Below are positions 57,601 through 64,000 of a DNA stretch of 64,000 bases, piece after piece; position 1 is the stretch's first letter, and every line of letters begins with the position of its first letter. The position numbers and the translations under genes are program-made. The stretch comes from JAPPHA01 sp965220985 (lineage in GTDB: Bacteria; Pseudomonadota; Alphaproteobacteria; Rhodobacterales; Rhodobacteraceae). The notes below the pieces were generated by a model. That model was not told the origin of the DNA. It did no database searches and worked only from the letters and a program-made list of their open reading frames with translations. Location of the stretch: NCBI GenBank assembly GCA_965220985.1, contig OZ244854.1:4230316-4294315 (forward strand), in the 5' to 3' direction.

Positions 57601-60600
57601 CGGTCACCGAAACAGGCGTCGCGGGAACCGTCAGCGAAGGCGTCTCGTCGTCCGTCACGTTCACCGTCACCGACCCCGTCACGCCAGCGTACTCGGCGCC
57701 CGCCGCCGAAAGCGAAACCGTCACGCTCTCGTCGGACCCGTCGTCGTCGTCGACCGCAGCAACAGTCACGGACTGCGCAACGTTCCAGTTCGCCGTCGTG
57801 AACGTCAGCGAAGACTGAAGACCGATCGTGGACGGATCAGTGTCGATCGTCGCGGCGCCAGGGTCGCCGCTCGTCAGGGTCACCGTCACGTCCGCAGACT
57901 TCGGCGGAACCGAAAGCGCAACCGCGAAGGTCACGGCAGCGCCGCCCTCGGTCACCGAAACAGGCGTCGCGGGAACCGTCAGCGAAGGCGTCTCGTCGTC
58001 CGTCACGTTCACCGTCACCGACCCCGTCACGCCAGCGTACTCGGCGCCCGCCGCCGAAAGCGAAACCGTCACGCTCTCGTCGGACCCGTCGTCGTCGTCG
58101 ACCGCAGCAACAGTCACGGACTGCGCAACGTTCCAGTTCGCCGTCGTGAACGTCAGCGAAGACTGAAGACCGATCGTGGACGGATCAGTGTCGATCGTCG
58201 CGGCGCCAGGGTCGCCGCTCGTCAGGGTCACCGTCACGTCCGCAGACTTCGGCGGAACCGAAAGCGCAACAGCGAAGGTCACGGCAGCGCCGCCCTCGGT
58301 CACCGAAACAGGCGTCGCGGGAACCGTCAGCGAAGGCGTCTCGTCGTCCGTCACGTTCACCGTCACCGACCCCGTCACGCCAGCGTACTCGGCGCCCGCC
58401 GCCGAAAGCGAAACCGTCACGCTCTCGTCGGACCCGTCGTCGTCGTCGACCGCAGCAACAGTCACGGACTGCGCAACGTTCCAGTTCGCCGTCGTGAACG
58501 TCAGCGAAGACTGAAGACCGATCGTGGACGGATCAGTGTCGATCGTCGCGGCGCCAGGGTCGCCGCTCGTCAGGGTCACCGTCACGTCCGCAGACTTCGG
58601 CGGAACCGAAAGCGCAACCGCGAAGGTCACGGCAGCGCCGCCCTCGGTCACCGAAACAGGCGTCGCGGGAACCGTCAGCGAAGGCGTCTCGTCGTCCGTC
58701 ACGTTCACCGTCACCGACCCCGTCACGCCAGCGTACTCGGCGCCCGCCGCCGAAAGCGAAACCGTCACGCTCTCGTCGGACCCGTCGTCGTCGTCGACCG
58801 CAGCAACAGTCACGGACTGCGCAACGTTCCAGTTCGCCGTCGTGAACGTCAGCGAAGACTGAAGACCGATCGTGGACGGATCAGTGTCGATCGTCGCGGC
58901 GCCAGGGTCGCCGCTCGTCAGGGTCACCGTCACGTCCGCAGACTTCGGCGGAACCGAAAGCGCAACCGCGAAGGTCACGGCAGCGCCGCCCTCGGTCACC
59001 GAAACAGGCGTCGCGGGAACCGTCAGCGAAGGCGTCTCGTCGTCCGTCACGTTCACCGTCACCGACCCCGTCACGCCAGCGTACTCGGCGCCCGCCGCCG
59101 AAAGCGAAACCGTCACGCTCTCGTCGGACCCGTCGTCGTCGTCGACCGCAGCAACAGTCACGGACTGCGCAACGTTCCAGTTCGCCGTCGTGAACGTCAG
59201 CGAAGACTGAAGACCGATCGTGGACGGATCAGTGTCGATCGTCGCGGCGCCAGGGTCGCCGCTCGTCAGGGTCACCGTCACGTCCGCAGACTTCGGCGGA
59301 ACCGAAAGCGCAACCGCGAAGGTCACGGCAGCGCCGCCCTCGGTCACCGAAACAGGCGTCGCGGGAACCGTCAGCGAAGGCGTCTCGTCGTCCGTCACGT
59401 TCACCGTCACCGACCCCGTCACGCCAGCGTACTCGGCGCCCGCCGCCGAAAGCGAAACCGTCACGCTCTCGTCGGACCCGTCGTCGTCGTCGACCGCAGC
59501 AACAGTCACGGACTGCGCAACGTTCCAGTTCGCCGTCGTGAACGTCAGCGAAGACTGAAGACCGATCGTGGACGGATCAGTGTCGATCGTCGCGGCGCCA
59601 GGGTCGCCGCTCGTCAGGGTCACCGTCACGTCCGCAGACTTCGGCGGAACCGAAAGCGCAACAGCGAAGGTCACGGCAGCGCCGCCCTCGGTCACCGAAA
59701 CAGGCGTCGCGGGAACCGTCAGCGAAGGCGTCTCGTCGTCCGTCACGTTCACCGTCACCGACCCCGTCACGCCAGCGTACTCGGCGCCCGCCGCCGAAAG
59801 CGAAACCGTCACGCTCTCGTCGGACCCGTCGTCGTCGTCGACCGCAGCAACAGTCACGGACTGCGCAACGTTCCAGTTCGCCGTCGTGAACGTCAGCGAA
59901 GACTGAAGACCGATCGTGGACGGATCAGTGTCGATCGTCGCGGCGCCAGGGTCGCCGCTCGTCAGGGTCACCGTCACGTCCGCAGACTTCGGCGGAACCG
60001 AAAGCGCAACAGCGAAGGTCACGGCAGCGCCGCCCTCGGTCACCGAAACAGGCGTCGCGGGAACCGTCAGCGAAGGCGTCTCGTCGTCCGTCACGTTCAC
60101 CGTCACCGACCCCGTCACGCCAGCGTACTCGGCGCCCGCCGCCGAAAGCGAAACCGTCACGCTCTCGTCGGACCCGTCGTCGTCGTCGACCGCAGCAACA
60201 GTCACGGACTGCGCAACGTTCCAGTTCGCCGTCGTGAACGTCAGCGAAGACTGAAGACCGATCGTGGACGGATCAGTGTCGATCGTCGCGGCGCCAGGGT
60301 CGCCGCTCGTCAGGGTCACCGTCACGTCCGCAGACTTCGGCGGAACCGAAAGCGCAACAGCGAAGGTCACGGCAGCGCCGCCCTCGGTCACCGAAACAGG
60401 CGTCGCGGGAACCGTCAGCGAAGGCGTCTCGTCGTCCGTCACGTTCACCGTCACCGACCCCGTCACGCCAGCGTACTCGGCGCCCGCCGCCGAAAGCGAA
60501 ACCGTCACGCTCTCGTCGGACCCGTCGTCGTCGTCGACCGCAGCAACAGTCACGGACTGCGCAACGTTCCAGTTCGCCGTCGTGAACGTCAGCGAAGACT

Positions 60601-63600
60601 GAAGACCGATCGTGGACGGATCAGTGTCGACCGTCGCGGCGCCAGGGTCGCCGCTCGTCAGGGTCACCGTCACGTCCGCAGACTTCGGCGGAACCGAAAG
60701 CGCAACAGCGAAGGTCACGGCAGCGCCGCCCTCGGTCACCGAAACAGGCGTCGCGGGAACCGTCAGCGAAGGCGTCTCGTCGTCCGTCACGTTCACCGTC
60801 ACCGACCCCGTCACGCCAGCGTACTCGGCGCCCGCCGCCGAAAGCGAAACCGTCACGCTCTCGTCGGACCCGTCGTCGTCGTCGACCGCAGCAACAGTCA
60901 CGGACTGCGCAACGTTCCAGTTCGCCGTCGTGAACGTCAGCGAAGACTGAAGACCGATCGTGGACGGATCAGTGTCGATCGTCGCGGCGCCAGGGTCGCC
61001 GCTCGTCAGGGTCACCGTCACGTCCGCAGACTTCGGCGGAACCGAAAGCGCAACAGCGAAGGTCACGGCAGCGCCGCCCTCGGTCACCGAAACAGGCGTC
61101 GCGGGAACCGTCAGCGAAGGCGTCTCGTCGTCCGTCACGTTCACCGTCACCGACCCCGTCACGCCAGCGTACTCGGCGCCCGCCGCCGAAAGCGAAACCG
61201 TCACGCTCTCGTCGGACCCGTCGTCGTCGTCGACCGCAGCAACAGTCACGGACTGCGCAACGTTCCAGTTCGCCGTCGTGAACGTCAGCGAAGACTGAAG
61301 ACCGATCGTGGACGGATCAGTGTCGATCGTCGCGGCGCCAGGGTCGCCGCTCGTCAGGGTCACCGTCACGTCCGCAGACTTCGGCGGAACCGAAAGCGCA
61401 ACAGCGAAGGTCACGGCAGCGCCGCCCTCGGTCACCGAAACAGGCGTCGCGGGAACCGTCAGCGAAGGCGTCTCGTCGTCCGTCACGTTCACCGTCACCG
61501 ACCCCGTCACGCCAGCGTACTCGGCGCCCGCCGCCGAAAGCGAAACCGTCACGCTCTCGTCGGACCCGTCGTCGTCGTCGACCGCAGCAACAGTCACGGA
61601 CTGCGCAACGTTCCAGTTCGCCGTCGTGAACGTCAGCGAAGACTGAAGACCGATCGTGGACGGATCAGTGTCGATCGTCGCGGCGCCAGGGTCGCCGCTC
61701 GTCAGGGTCACCGTCACGTCCGCAGACTTCGGCGGAACCGAAAGCGCAACCGCGAAGGTCACGGCAGCGCCGCCCTCGGTCACCGAAACAGGCGTCGCGG
61801 GAACCGTCAGCGAAGGCGTCTCGTCGTCCGTCACGTTCACCGTCACCGACCCCGTCACGCCAGCGTACTCGGCGCCCGCCGCCGAAAGCGAAACCGTCAC
61901 GCTCTCGTCGGACCCGTCGTCGTCGTCGACCGCAGCAACAGTCACGGACTGCGCAACGTTCCAGTTCGCCGTCGTGAACGTCAGCGAAGACTGAAGACCG
62001 ATCGTGGACGGATCAGTGTCGATCGTCGCGGCGCCAGGGTCGCCGCTCGTCAGGGTCACCGTCACGTCCGCAGACTTCGGCGGAACCGAAAGCGCAACCG
62101 CGAAGGTCACGGCAGCGCCGCCCTCGGTCACCGAAACAGGCGTCGCGGGAACCGTCAGCGAAGGCGTCTCGTCGTCCGTCACGTTCACCGTCACCGACCC
62201 CGTCACGCCAGCGTACTCGGCGCCCGCCGCCGAAAGCGAAACCGTCACGCTCTCGTCGGACCCGTCGTCGTCGTCGACCGCAGCAACAGTCACGGACTGC
62301 GCAACGTTCCAGTTCGCCGTCGTGAACGTCAACGAAGACTGAAGACCGATCGTGGACGGATCAGTGTCGATCGTCGCGGCGCCAGGGTCGCCGCTGGTCA
62401 GGGTCACCGTCACGTCCGCAGACTTCGGCGGAACCGAAAGCGCAACCGCGAAGGTCACGGCAGCGCCGCCCTCGGTCACCGAAACAGGCGTCGCGGGAAC
62501 CGTCAGCGAAGGCGTCTCGTCGTCCGTCACGTTCACCGTCACCGACCCCGTCACGCCAGCGTACTCGGCGCCCGCCGCCGAAAGCGAAACCGTCAAGCTC
62601 TCGTCGGCACCGTCGTCGTCGTCGACGGCAGCAACCGTCACGGACTGAGGCGTGTCCCAGTTCGCCGTCGTGAACGTCAGCGTCGACTGAAGACCGCTCG
62701 TGGCCGGATCAGTGTCGACCGTCGCGGCGCCAGGGTCGCCGCTCGTCAAGGTCACCGTCACGTCCGCAGACTTCGGCGGAATGGAAAGCGCAACCGCGAA
62801 GGTCCCGGCCCTGCCGCCCTCGGTCACCGAAACAGGCGTCGTGGGAACCGTCAGCGAAGGCGTCTCGTCGTCCGTCACGTTCACCGTCACCGAACTCTTC
62901 ACGCCAGCGTACTCGGCGCCCGCCGCCGAAAGCGAAACCGTCACGCTCTCGTCAGACCCGTCGTCGTCGTCGACCGCAGCAACAGTCACGGACTGCGCAA
63001 CGTTCCAGTTCGACGTCGTGAACGTCAGCGTCGACTGGAGACCGATCGTGGCCGGATCAGTGTCGACCGTCACAGCGCCAGTGTCGCCGCTGGTGACCGT
63101 CACCGTCACGTCCGCAGACTTCGGCGGAACCGAAAGCGCAACCGCGAAGGTTCCGGCAGTGCCGCCCTCGGTCACCGAAACAGGCGTCGCGGGAACCGTC
63201 AGCGCCAGGATCTCGTCGTCGCCAACATCCGCAATGACCTCGCCCTCTAGGCCAGCGTACTCGCCAGAGTTCTCGTCCGCCGTCAGCGAAATCTTCACCG
63301 TCTCGTCCGCGCCGTCCGGATCGTCGACAGGCGTCACCGTCACCTCCAGCTGCGATTTCCAGTTTGAAGGCGTGAAGGTCAGCGTCGACTGAAGACCGCT
63401 CGTGGCGGAATCAGTGTCGACCGTCGCGGCGCCAAGGTCGTCGCTGACCACGCTCACCGTCACCGTCGTCGTCGGTTGAACAGACAGTGTCACGGTGAAG
63501 GAACTGCCACTCGTGCCTTCCTTCAGTGTCAGCGACGTCGGATCGAGCGCAAGTTCCAGAACCTCGTCGTCGTCAACCGTCACCAGGACGGTGCCCGTCT

Positions 63601-64000
63601 CGTCATCGTATTCGTTGCCCTTGCCAGACAGCGAAACCGTCACCGACTCGTCAGCCCCATCCGAATCGCCAAGCGCCGTCACCGTCACCGTCTGCGCCGC
63701 GTTCCAGTTCGCCGACGTGAAGGTCAGCGTCGACTGATCACCCTTCGTGGCCGAATCCGTGTCCACCGTCACGGCATCCGTGTCGCCGCTGGCCACCGTC
63801 ACCGTCACGGTCGTTGTCGGCTGGCTCTCCAAGGACACGTTGAACGTCCCGGTCCTTTTGCTGTCATCATCCTCGGTCAGCTCCAGAGACGTCGGGTCGA
63901 TCTTCAGCCCAGGCTCGTCATCGTCCACCTCTACCGAAACGGAACCCGTCACCGACGCATACTCGGCTGCACCAGAGGCCGACAGCGAAACCGTCAAGCT
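51662..64000 (-). CDS. Giant repeat surface protein with C-terminal autotransporter-like barrel, 5' truncated by window edge
   Basis: Visible part is 4112 codons and the frame is open at the right edge. From the N-terminal side: at least four diverged ~115-residue beta-sandwich repeats, then about 20 nearly identical 116-residue units (VSVTEGGAAVTFAVALSVPP, then VTVTLTSGDPGAATIDTDP, then QSVTVAAVDDDDGSDES), then four diverged units of the same kind (TLTVPSTTVALTEG), then three Calx-beta-like domains (ISESAGSTNPP; ISISEGEEATL; ISENGGAAGAA), a linker, and a ~350-residue C-terminal barrel ending VRFDF, with the terminal aromatic typical of outer-membrane proteins. The Asp/Glu-rich DDDDGSDES loops suggest Ca2+ binding. 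Likely a surface-exposed adhesin (inference). Confidence 0.85.
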   Translation of the reverse strand, partial: SLTVSLSASGAAEYASVTGSVSVEVDDDEPGLKIDPTSLELTEDDDSKRTGTFNVSLESQPTTTVTVTVASGDTDAVTVDTDSATKGDQSTLTFTSANWNAAQTVTVTALGDSDGADESVTVSLSGKGNEYDDETGTVLVTVDDDEVLELALDPTSLTLKEGTSGSSFTVTLSVQPTTTVTVSVVSDDLGAATVDTDSATSGLQSTLTFTPSNWKSQLEVTVTPVDDPDGADETVKISLTADENSGEYAGLEGEVIADVGDDEILALTVPATPVSVTEGGTAGTFAVALSVPPKSADVTVTVTSGDTGAVTVDTDPATIGLQSTLTFTTSNWNVAQSVTVAAVDDDDGSDESVTVSLSAAGAEYAGVKSSVTVNVTDDETPSLTVPTTPVSVTEGGRAGTFAVALSIPPKSADVTVTLTSGDPGAATVDTDPATSGLQSTLTFTTANWDTPQSVTVAAVDDDDGADESLTVSLSAAGAEYAGVTGSVTVNVTDDETPSLTVPATPVSVTEGGAAVTFAVALSVPPKSADVTVTLTSGDPGAATIDTDPSTIGLQSSLTFTTANWNVAQSVTVAAVDDDDGSDESVTVSLSAAGAEYAGVTGSVTVNVTDDETPSLTVPATPVSVTEGGAAVTFAVALSVPPKSADVTVTLTSGDPGAATIDTDPSTIGLQSSLTFTTANWNVAQSVTVAAVDDDDGSDESVTVSLSAAGAEYAGVTGSVTVNVTDDETPSLTVPATPVSVTEGGAAVTFAVALSVPPKSADVTVTLTSGDPGAATIDTDPSTIGLQSSLTFTTANWNVAQSVTVAAVDDDDGSDESVTVSLSAAGAEYAGVTGSVTVNVTDDETPSLTVPATPVSVTEGGAAVTFAVALSVPPKSADVTVTLTSGDPGAATIDTDPSTIGLQSSLTFTTANWNVAQSVTVAAVDDDDGSDESVTVSLSAAGAEYAGVTGSVTVNVTDDETPSLTVPATPVSVTEGGAAVTFAVALSVPPKSADVTVTLTSGDPGAATIDTDPSTIGLQSSLTFTTANWNVAQSVTVAAVDDDDGSDESVTVSLSAAGAEYAGVTGSVTVNVTDDETPSLTVPATPVSVTEGGAAVTFAVALSVPPKSADVTVTLTSGDPGAATVDTDPSTIGLQSSLTFTTANWNVAQSVTVAAVDDDDGSDESVTVSLSAAGAEYAGVTGSVTVNVTDDETPSLTVPATPVSVTEGGAAVTFAVALSVPPKSADVTVTLTSGDPGAATIDTDPSTIGLQSSLTFTTANWNVAQSVTVAAVDDDDGSDESVTVSLSAAGAEYAGVTGSVTVNVTDDETPSLTVPATPVSVTEGGAAVTFAVALSVPPKSADVTVTLTSGDPGAATIDTDPSTIGLQSSLTFTTANWNVAQSVTVAAVDDDDGSDESVTVSLSAAGAEYAGVTGSVTVNVTDDETPSLTVPATPVSVTEGGAAVTFAVALSVPPKSADVTVTLTSGDPGAATIDTDPSTIGLQSSLTFTTANWNVAQSVTVAAVDDDDGSDESVTVSLSAAGAEYAGVTGSVTVNVTDDETPSLTVPATPVSVTEGGAAVTFAVALSVPPKSADVTVTLTSGDPGAATIDTDPSTIGLQSSLTFTTANWNVAQSVTVAAVDDDDGSDESVTVSLSAAGAEYAGVTGSVTVNVTDDETPSLTVPATPVSVTEGGAAVTFAVALSVPPKSADVTVTLTSGDPGAATIDTDPSTIGLQSSLTFTTANWNVAQSVTVAAVDDDDGSDESVTVSLSAAGAEYAGVTGSVTVNVTDDETPSLTVPATPVSVTEGGAAVTFAVALSVPPKSADVTVTLTSGDPGAATIDTDPSTIGLQSSLTFTTANWNVAQSVTVAAVDDDDGSDESVTVSLSAAGAEYAGVTGSVTVNVTDDETPSLTVPATPVSVTEGGAAVTFAVALSVPPKSADVTVTLTSGDPGAATIDTDPSTIGLQSSLTFTTANWNVAQSVTVAAVDDDDGSDESVTVSLSAAGAEYAGVTGSVTVNVTDDETPSLTVPATPVSVTEGGAAVTFAVALSVPPKSADVTVTLTSGDPGAATIDTDPSTIGLQSSLTFTTANWNVAQSVTVAAVDDDDGSDESVTVSLSAAGAEYAGVTGSVTVNVTDDETPSLTVPATPVSVTEGGAAVTFAVALSVPPKSADVTVTLTSGDPGAATIDTDPSTIGLQSSLTFTTANWNVAQSVTVAAVDDDDGSDESVTVSLSAAGAEYAGVTGSVTVNVTDDETPSLTVPATPVSVTEGGAAVTFAVALSVPPKSADVTVTLTSGDPGAATIDTDPSTIGLQSSLTFTTANWNVAQSVTVAAVDDDDGSDESVTVSLSAAGAEYAGVTGSVTVNVTDDETPSLTVPATPVSVTEGGAAVTFAVALSVPPKSADVTVTLTSGDPGAATIDTDPSTIGLQSSLTFTTANWNVAQSVTVAAVDDDDGSDESVTVSLSAAGAEYAGVTGSVTVNVTDDETPSLTVPATPVSVTEGGAAVTFAVALSVPPKSADVTVTLTSGDPGAATIDTDPSTIGLQSSLTFTTANWNVAQSVTVAAVDDDDGSDESVTVSLSAAGAEYAGVTGSVTVNVTDDETPSLTVPATPVSVTEGGAAVTFAVALSVPPKSADVTVTLTSGDPGAATIDTDPSTIGLQSSLTFTTANWNVAQSVTVAAVDDDDGSDESVTVSLSAAGAEYAGVTGSVTVNVTDDETPSLTVPATPVSVTEGGAAVTFAVALSVPPKSADVTVTLTSGDPGAATIDTDPSTIGLQSSLTFTTANWNVAQSVTVAAVDDDDGSDESVTVSLSAAGAEYAGVTGSVTVNVTDDETPALTVPSTTVALTEGSAAGSFTVKLATQPTGTVTVSVTSDDTGAVTVDTDSARSGLQSTLIFTAANWDTELTVAVMAQNDDDAVDESVTVDLAATGGDYADLTSSVSVTVEDDDTPALTVPSTTVALAEGGRTDGFTVKLATQPTDTVTVTVTSGDTGAVTVDTDSTESGLQSSLTFTTANWNAVQNVTVAAVDDDDGADESLTVSLSATGADYAGVTGSVSVTVDDDDTPALTVPSTTVALTEGGAAGSFTVKLATQPTGTVTVSVTSDDTGAVTVDTDSASSGLQSTLTFTAANWDTERTVAVMAPNDDDAVDESVTVDLAATGGDYADLTSSVSVTVEDDDMPALTISATTVALTEGGAAGSFTVKLATQPTDTVTVSLRSDDPNAATIDTDPDANGLQSSLTFTTADWSTAQTVTVAAVDDVDGEDESLTVSLSGRGADYENVTGSVSVTVVDDEIPTVTLVLSPSTISESAGSTNPPNVTNVTATLNLASSKDTTITVEATEGQNATEDDFSQSGEVLTIVAGQLTSTGAVTIASVDNDVDEPNKTVTVSAKDVENAKGVTGPASVDLTINDDDGTPGLSLSPSDPISISEGEEATLTATLSGETSAATTVTWTVTPSGSAEVADLSWTNGTQTMTIPANETTGTVTIRAVANDVDAPDKTFTINVTEVSNNQNDLAAPGVPTDSVTLTVADDDAPPTVALVLNPDQISENGGAAGAATVSARMIGGRSSVDTTITISIAPESTHASRDDYTLSQNRTLTIPAGEASSTGVVTIAAVDNEVEADDKIFTVSAATVSNSRGLTGSVANVQLTIIDDESYFPEERRPVLKVIFAEMAQGTLAGAADTIGHRFDATPRSQSLTLAGRRVSVTAGLSDTEIDWWEHIDREDGKPIVESQSFEEDDLLRTSAFTLPLVGDDAQMHDGPEWTIWGRGDWHGFKGRMDGDSWDGKQLTGWLGADARMNERLLAGIAVSRVSGESEYRIDLGTGDFGDGEIETSLTAVWPYVQMSMENGGSLSLILGAGTGTSEHRPKDEPIENVDLSFLAGSLGGQVPLTSGDGFTLSAIGGANLARLKTEETTSAPAIGGIKAESWRLWGGVEARHEGVALSESGATAAWRGSLRVRQDGGDGLTGTGAEITSGILLSSPSSRFSVDMYGRWLAMHSEDGAGSWGAGLEARLRPGPDGRGLSLSLVPEWGSMQSGALDGDNAFASDRDDEPGAATLTARSGFGFAMGKGLMTPFIEVQLKDGEDESERYSAGVTYTTPGGFDAEIVGERHVAEESTTSIGASVRFDF
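55556..62515 (-). repeat. Tandem array of ~20 near-identical 348-bp units
   Basis: The period is 348 bases (116 codons, in frame), seen from identical landmarks such as GACGGATCAGTGTCGATCG spaced by exactly 348. Most units are identical except for one synonymous C/A position and a few single changes (60633, 62332, 62396). Units outside the array, on both sides, are much more diverged. Array limits are approximate to about 20 bases. Confidence 0.93.

Noticed and set aside
55556..62515. Regular repeats considered as a CRISPR array
   Set aside because: Units are 348 bp, in frame and contiguous with no distinct spacers.
55740..62648. A series of 112-codon plus-strand ORFs every 348 bases
   Set aside because: Third-frame shadows of the tandem units.
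55319..63250. A 2643-codon open frame on the plus strand antisense to the repeat array
   Set aside because: It is Arg/His-rich, repeats every 116 codons exactly opposite the real frame and arises from biased codons in the sense gene.
1..64000. tRNA and rRNA genes
   Set aside because: No convincing T-loop/acceptor pairing or rRNA-like stretch seen by eye; a tRNA scan would settle it.

Overview
This is high-GC DNA whose gene content points to an alphaproteobacterium, probably near Rhodobacterales (inference). Supporting signs are a short prolyl-tRNA synthetase, the ppx-ppk-hdaA cluster, enlarged PstC/PstA permeases, a sarcosine-oxidase-type operon beside a GlxA-type AraC regulator, and several TRAP and aromatic-degradation genes. 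No rRNA or tRNA gene and no CRISPR array was recognised.

Layout. 1-8 kb: the end of a FadJ-like beta-oxidation enzyme, a lone DUF3696-type AAA ATPase flanked by two diverged copies of a roughly 90-bp repeat, a decayed gene fragment, a six-TM potassium channel, an EamA exporter and an acyl-CoA synthetase. 8-10 kb: a decayed toxin-antitoxin locus that still has a perfect 22-bp operator-like palindrome, then an uncharacterised DUF7002-like protein. 10-21.4 kb: housekeeping genes (lolDC, proS, ppx, ppk, hdaA, an AI-2E family permease, a class I amidotransferase). 21.6-29.5 kb: a GlxA-family regulator divergent from soxB-smORF-soxD-soxA-soxG, then a class III aminotransferase. 29.6-31.1 kb: a junkyard with an ISAzo13-type transposase remnant and a truncated Rpn-type (PD-(D/E)XK) gene whose C-terminal tail occurs twice in tandem, abutting the end of phoB. 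31-37.8 kb: pstSCAB-phoU-phoB read on the minus strand behind a Pho box. 38-44.7 kb: an IclR regulator divergent from a five-gene TPP enzyme/TRAP/SBP-fold operon. This cassette sits between pstS and its expected partner phoR (44.8-46.0 kb). 46.2-49.9 kb: pcaDCHG of the protocatechuate branch followed by a BKACE (DUF849) gene. 50.4-51.2 kb: a solitary beta-class-like DNA methyltransferase. 51.7-64 kb: one giant surface protein gene, open at the right edge, with a C-terminal autotransporter-like barrel and about 20 almost identical 348-bp tandem units.

How the parts fit. Phosphate sensing and uptake (PhoR, PhoB, Pst, PhoU) and polyphosphate storage and release (Ppk, Ppx) are both here. The sox operon would oxidise sarcosine or a related N-methyl amino acid. 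The pca genes would take protocatechuate to 3-oxoadipate, and the BKACE could take over the usual PcaIJ/PcaF steps. The IclR cassette looks like uptake plus thiamine-dependent breakdown of an organic acid.

The most unusual items are the homogenised 348-bp array, the stand-alone duplicated Rpn tail, the SoxD that has lost its zinc cysteines together with an unannotated 46-codon ORF in the same operon, the BKACE next to pcaDCHG, and the cassette that separates phoR from pst. All family names come from reading the sequence by eye; no database search was run.
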